A stretch of 64,000 bases of DNA, from NCBI RefSeq assembly GCF_013364195.1, contig NZ_CP054918.1, positions 4,453,001-4,517,000 on the forward strand. Reading direction: 5' to 3'. This DNA is from Streptomyces sp. NA04227. Lineage in GTDB: Bacteria > Actinomycetota > Actinomycetes > Streptomycetales > Streptomycetaceae. The translations under genes and the position numbers were made by a program. The notes beneath the pieces were generated by a model. That model did not search any database and was not told the DNA's origin. It worked only from the letters and a program-made list of their open reading frames with translations. Of the stretch, positions 60,656 to 64,000 are shown piece by piece. How positions within the stretch are numbered: the first letter of the stretch is position 1; every line of letters begins with the position of its first letter.

Positions 60656-61924
60656 ATGAGCCGTGATGACGCTGCCCCCGTGGAGATTCGCCCTGTCCAT
60701 GAGGACGAGTACGCCGACTGGCTGCGGTCCGTCAACTCCGGCTTTCTGACCGCTCCGGCGACGCCGTCCCCGGAGCGGGTCGCGGTGCTCCGGCAGTGGG
60801 CCGATCTCGGGCGGACGCAGGGGGCGTTCGACGGGGGCAGGATCGTCGGGAACTTCCGGTCGTTCTCGCAGCGGCTCACGGTGGTCGGCGGTGCGGACGT
60901 GCCCGCGGACGCCGTCACCAATGTCGGGGTCTCGCCCACGCACCGCAGGCGCGGGATCCTCAGCCGGATGATGGCCGCCGACCTCGGCGCCGCCCGCGAC
61001 CGGGGCGATGTGGTCGCCACCCTGATCTCCGCCGAGTACCCGATCTACGGGCGCTACGGCTTCGGCCCCTGCGCCTCCGTCGCACGCTGGGACGTCGAGG
61101 TGCCGCGCGCCGGGCTCGACCCGCGCTGGTCGGCGCCGGACTGCGGCGGCCGTATCGACCTGGTGGACGTGACCGAGGTACGCAAGCACGGGCCTGAACT
61201 GCACGAACGGCTGCGGGCGTTGAGGCACGGCGTGGTCGACCGCCCCGCCCGCTGGTGGGAGCGGTGGACCGGCCAGCACCCGATGCCGGAGGAGCCGTGG
61301 AAGGAGCCCTTCTACGCGCTCTACCGCTCGCCCTCGGGCGAGGTCGAGGGCCTGGTGGCGTACCAGGCCGACGGTACGTGGCACGACGGCAAGCAGCCGA
61401 TGGAGCGGGCCACCATCGACGACCTGATCGCGCTCAACCCCGACGCCGAGCGCGCCCTGTGGCACTTCGTCTGCTCGATCGACTGGATCACCCGCATCCG
61501 CACCGACTACCGCGCCCCCGACGACCTGCTGCCCGACCTCCTGCCCGACCCGCGCGCCGCCAGGATCGGCGTACTCGCCGACTGGCTGTGGGTACGGCTC
61601 CTGGACGTCGAACGCGCCCTGAGCTCCCGTACGTACGCCACCGCCGGAACCCTCGTCCTCGACGTCACCGACCGCAGCGGGCTCGGCGGCGCGGGCCGCT
61701 ACCGTCTGGAGACGGACGGCCCGTCCGCGAGCTGCGTACGCACCACCGACGAGGCCGAACTCACCTTGGACATCGCCGACTTGGCTTCGGTCTGGCTCGG
61801 CGAGGTGTCGGCGGACCGGCTGCGGTTGCTGGGGCGCGTGGCCGAGGGGCGCGAGGGTGTGGTGGAACGGGCGGACGCCATGTTCCGTACTGCGCGGCGT
61901 GCTTGGTGCCCGGATGTGTTCTGA
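60656..61924 (+). CDS. Eis-like GNAT N-acetyltransferase
   Basis: 422 residues from the ATG at 60656. A GNAT domain covers about 10-150 with VSPTHRRRGILSRMMAADL as the acetyl-CoA loop. A second GNAT-like domain follows, and the C-terminal SCP2-like sterol-carrier domain closes it (GEVSADRLRLLGRVAEGREG). The C-terminus ends in ...CPDVF, the free carboxylate used as a catalytic base in Eis. Such enzymes acetylate aminoglycosides and peptides at several amines. No ribosome binding site is visible; a TAGCGT 8 nt upstream suggests a leaderless mRNA. Confidence 0.94.
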   Translation: MSRDDAAPVEIRPVHEDEYADWLRSVNSGFLTAPATPSPERVAVLRQWADLGRTQGAFDGGRIVGNFRSFSQRLTVVGGADVPADAVTNVGVSPTHRRRGILSRMMAADLGAARDRGDVVATLISAEYPIYGRYGFGPCASVARWDVEVPRAGLDPRWSAPDCGGRIDLVDVTEVRKHGPELHERLRALRHGVVDRPARWWERWTGQHPMPEEPWKEPFYALYRSPSGEVEGLVAYQADGTWHDGKQPMERATIDDLIALNPDAERALWHFVCSIDWITRIRTDYRAPDDLLPDLLPDPRAARIGVLADWLWVRLLDVERALSSRTYATAGTLVLDVTDRSGLGGAGRYRLETDGPSASCVRTTDEAELTLDIADLASVWLGEVSADRLRLLGRVAEGREGVVERADAMFRTARRAWCPDVF

Positions 61925-61996
61925 GCCGATGCGTTCTGAGCCGGATGTGTTCTGAGCTGGGAGCGTGCTGAGCCGGGGGGCGCGCTGAGCGGGCGG
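61916..61996 (+). repeat. 16-bp tandem repeat starting at the Eis stop codon
   Basis: Five units of 15-18 bp: GTGTTCTGAGCCGAT (61916-61930, containing the TGA stop), then 61931-61946, 61947-61962, 61963-61978 and 61979-61996. Every unit keeps CTGAG. The array ends 9 bp before the stop codon of the convergent gene. Confidence 0.9.
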
Positions 61997-62004
61997 ACGC
62001 GGGG

Positions 62005-63054
62005 TCAGGGCAGACGTACGACCTCGCCGGTGGTGGCACTGGTGCGGGCGGCGTCCAGTACGGTCGCGGTGGTCACGGCGTCCCAGGGATCCACGGGGAG
62101 CGGACGGGTGCCACGGACCGCGGCGGCGAAGGCCGGGTAGAAGAGGTCCCATTCGCCACGGGCGGACGGTGCCGGCTCGGCGTGGTCGCCGCGCAGCACC
62201 CGGCCCCAGCGCCGCTCGGGCTCGATGCCCCAGCGCTCGCCCTCCGAGGCCGGGGAGGCACCCGCGACCAGCAGGTCTTCCTGGCCGTCCACGCCGTCGA
62301 CCACATACGTCCCGGTAGTCCCGGTGGCGCGGAAGCGCGGGCCGGGTGCGCCCTGCCGCCAGCTGCCGGACAGGTGTGACCGGGCGCCGTTCCGGTGGGT
62401 CAGCGCGACGAAAACGTCCTCGTCGAGAACGTCCCCGTCCAGCCCCGTGCCGCCGTCGCTGCTCCGCATCTCCGCGTACACCCGCTCGACCGGACCGGAC
62501 AGGACGAGTGCCTGGTCGACCAGGTGGCTGCCGAAGTCGAGCAGGGTGCCGCCGCCCGCGGCCGGCGGGCCGGGCTCGGGCTGGAACCGCTCGAAACGCG
62601 ACTCGAAGCGGGTCAGAGTGCCGAGCGCGCCGTCGGCCACGAGTCGACGCAGAGTCAGGAAGTCGGAGTCCCAGCGCCGGTTCTGATAGACCGTCAGCTG
62701 AACCTTCAGCCGTTTTGCCAGTTCAACCGTCTCCCGCGCCGAAGCGGCGTCGAGCGCGAACGGCTTGTCGCAGACCACCGCCAGGCCCAGCCGCAACGCC
62801 TCCTGGGCCAGCGGAATGTGTGTGGCCGCCGGGGTGGAGATCGCGACCGCCTCGGCTCCCGCCCGGGCCAGTTCCGTCAAGGAGTCGTACGTGGGCCGGT
62901 TGAGCTCGTCGGCGATCTGCTTGCGGCGCTCGGGAGAGGTGGTGACCACCCCGAGGAAGTCACAGTCGGGGGCCGAGGCGAGCAGCGGCGCGTGGAAGTA
63001 CCTGCCGCCGAAGCCGTAGCCGACGAGTCCGATCCGTATGGGCGCGTCCGTCAT
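62005..63054 (-). CDS. Gfo/Idh/MocA-family oxidoreductase
   Basis: 349 residues from the ATG at 63054. The NAD(P)-binding site GLVGYGFGGRYFHAPLL is close to the N-terminus and the catalytic Lys is in VVCDKPFALDAASA. The C-terminal alpha/beta domain includes GGGTLLDFGSHLVDQ with the His. The substrate is a sugar, inositol or related alcohol that cannot be named. A distinctive AT-rich patch upstream (63150-63180) should hold the promoter. Convergent with the Eis-like gene. Confidence 0.93.
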   Translation of the reverse strand: MTDAPIRIGLVGYGFGGRYFHAPLLASAPDCDFLGVVTTSPERRKQIADELNRPTYDSLTELARAGAEAVAISTPAATHIPLAQEALRLGLAVVCDKPFALDAASARETVELAKRLKVQLTVYQNRRWDSDFLTLRRLVADGALGTLTRFESRFERFQPEPGPPAAGGGTLLDFGSHLVDQALVLSGPVERVYAEMRSSDGGTGLDGDVLDEDVFVALTHRNGARSHLSGSWRQGAPGPRFRATGTTGTYVVDGVDGQEDLLVAGASPASEGERWGIEPERRWGRVLRGDHAEPAPSARGEWDLFYPAFAAAVRGTRPLPVDPWDAVTTATVLDAARTSATTGEVVRLP

Positions 63055-63235
63055 GTGTGGTCCTTGCCGTCGTCGATCTCGTGAAGCCGGTGGCGGTGAC
63101 GCCTCGGCGGACCTTGGGGTCCGGGGGAGTCTGAGCCCGACCGAGGGGCAACATATTTACACAGAATCCAACATGAGTGAACAGTGTGGCGGTGCCTTGT
63201 TCAGGCCCGTTGCTAAGGCCTCCGCTCCTCGCCTT

Positions 63236-64000
63236 TCACCCCTTGACGTGCGGCGCCCACGCCAACGGCGAGACGTACACCCGGAGTTCGCTCAGTCCGG
63301 GCAGTGGCGGCAGTGGGCGTACCCGCCAGTCGCGGGCGAAGGCCGGGACGCGGGATCCGGCGCGTACCACCACGGCGACCGGGCGCCGGCGGGCCAGTGC
63401 CGCCAGGCGGGCCTCGGTGAGGCTGCGGTCGTGGCCGGTGGTCTGGCGGGCGGTGCAGCCGGTGCGGTGGGCGAGGCGTACCGCTTCCGGGCCGCTGACC
63501 ACGCAGGGGGCGCGTACGCCCTGGCGGTGCAGCGTCGCGGCGGCCGCGCCGAAGGCGGTCCGGCTCTCGCGCAGGCGCTTCGCGGCGCCGCTCAACACCG
63601 CGTACTGGACGGCGAGATGGCCCACGAGCAGCAGGGCGAGGACGGCTGCGACCAGAGGGCGGGAGCCTGGGCGCGGGGCGGTGGCGAGCCAGGTCAGGCC
63701 GAGTGCGGCGGGGAGGGAGAGCAGGGCGTAGGCGGGGAGCAGGAAGCGTGGCGCCGCGTAGCCGATGAGCAGGAGGTAGGGCACCGCGAGGGACAGGCCG
63801 GTGAGTGTCGGCAGGAGGATGCGGGCCGGGAAGCGGTCGCGTACGGCGGCCAGTGCGCCGACGGCGACGAGTACCGGCAGGGCGAACCACCAGAGCGCAG
63901 TGACCGGATGGCGCCAGGGGCCGCCGCAGGGGCGGCAGAGGGTGCGGCCGTTCAGGGTGCGTACCTGGTCGTCGAAGGCGAGGTGCGGGCCGAGGTGGCC
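63236..64000 (-). CDS. multipass membrane protein, C-terminal part (possible GT-C glycosyltransferase)
   Basis: The frame is open from the stop at 63236 through the right window edge (254 residues seen, N-terminus missing). It shows four to five TM segments (e.g. ALWWFALPVLVAVGALAAVR, VPYLLLIGYAAPRFLLPAY, PLVAAVLALLLVGHLAVQYA) and ends in an extracytoplasmic or cytoplasmic domain of about 110 residues with two Cys. The loop ...CRPCGGPWRH and the overall shape recall GT39/PMT-like transferases of Streptomyces. Function is a guess. Confidence 0.8.
   Translation of the reverse strand, partial: GHLGPHLAFDDQVRTLNGRTLCRPCGGPWRHPVTALWWFALPVLVAVGALAAVRDRFPARILLPTLTGLSLAVPYLLLIGYAAPRFLLPAYALLSLPAALGLTWLATAPRPGSRPLVAAVLALLLVGHLAVQYAVLSGAAKRLRESRTAFGAAAATLHRQGVRAPCVVSGPEAVRLAHRTGCTARQTTGHDRSLTEARLAALARRRPVAVVVRAGSRVPAFARDWRVRPLPPLPGLSELRVYVSPLAWAPHVKG

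Noticed and set aside
1..64000. Mobile element, prophage or biosynthetic gene cluster
   Set aside because: No integrase, transposase, terminal repeats with target duplications, PKS/NRPS or terpene genes are visible.

Overview
The window is chromosomal DNA of a Streptomyces or very close relative. GC content is high with strong G/C preference at third codon positions, GTG and TTG starts are common, many genes overlap by 4 nt, and the gene set is actinobacterial: mycothiol synthase, GlnR, Nur, RsiG, CssRS and a PASTA-less Ser/Thr kinase pair. From memory the order matches the conserved core around SCO4131-SCO4190 of S. coelicolor. I see no prophage, integrase, IS element, CRISPR array, rRNA or convincing tRNA.

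Layout. 1-13 kb: end of a small membrane protein gene, a secreted protein, an ECF sigma factor with a membrane partner, a crystallin-like secreted protein, a transglycosylase/NlpC wall hydrolase, a PAP2 protein, a Tat-exported FAD oxidase, a streptogrisin-type protease and a lipoprotein, separated by repeat-rich spacers. 13-24 kb: a phosphate and metal block with csoR, a DUF47/PiT pair, pstSCAB behind PHO boxes, and ppk-CHAD-NUDIX. 24-30 kb: a GntR-ABC operon, a tectonin beta-propeller gene, mshD and a DUF1016 nuclease. 30-41 kb: a secreted 5'-nucleotidase, a cupin, cssRS-htrA (secretion stress), a secreted trypsin with VCBS repeats, a LacI regulator and glnR. 41-49 kb: an alpha/beta hydrolase, a MoaD-like protein, DUF2993, and a thiosulfate sulfurtransferase/sseC operon preceded by a Cys-containing leader peptide and hairpin, then DsrE, a 33-aa membrane peptide and a nitrobindin-like protein. 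49-64 kb: an XRE regulator with small genes and a divergent flavoprotein, nur, ygfZ, two coupled Ser/Thr kinases, dtd, rsiG, an asparaginase, a DUF6247 protein, an Eis-like acetyltransferase, a Gfo/Idh oxidoreductase and the end of a multipass membrane protein.

How the genes fit together. Phosphate import (PiT, Pst), polyphosphate synthesis (Ppk) and polyphosphate binding (CHAD) sit side by side; the 5'-nucleotidase 10 kb away would supply phosphate. GlnR (nitrogen), Nur (nickel), CsoR (copper), the PHO boxes and the sulfur leader make the segment a cluster of nutrient-sensing regulators. CssRS beside HtrA handles secretion stress in a segment rich in exported proteases.

The least expected feature is not a gene. 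Many intergenic regions carry short tandem repeats (7, 9, 10, 15, 16, 21, 25 and 40 bp periods), and three of them duplicate the stop codon of the upstream gene. There are also unusually long perfect hairpins, including one that can fold as a three-way junction.
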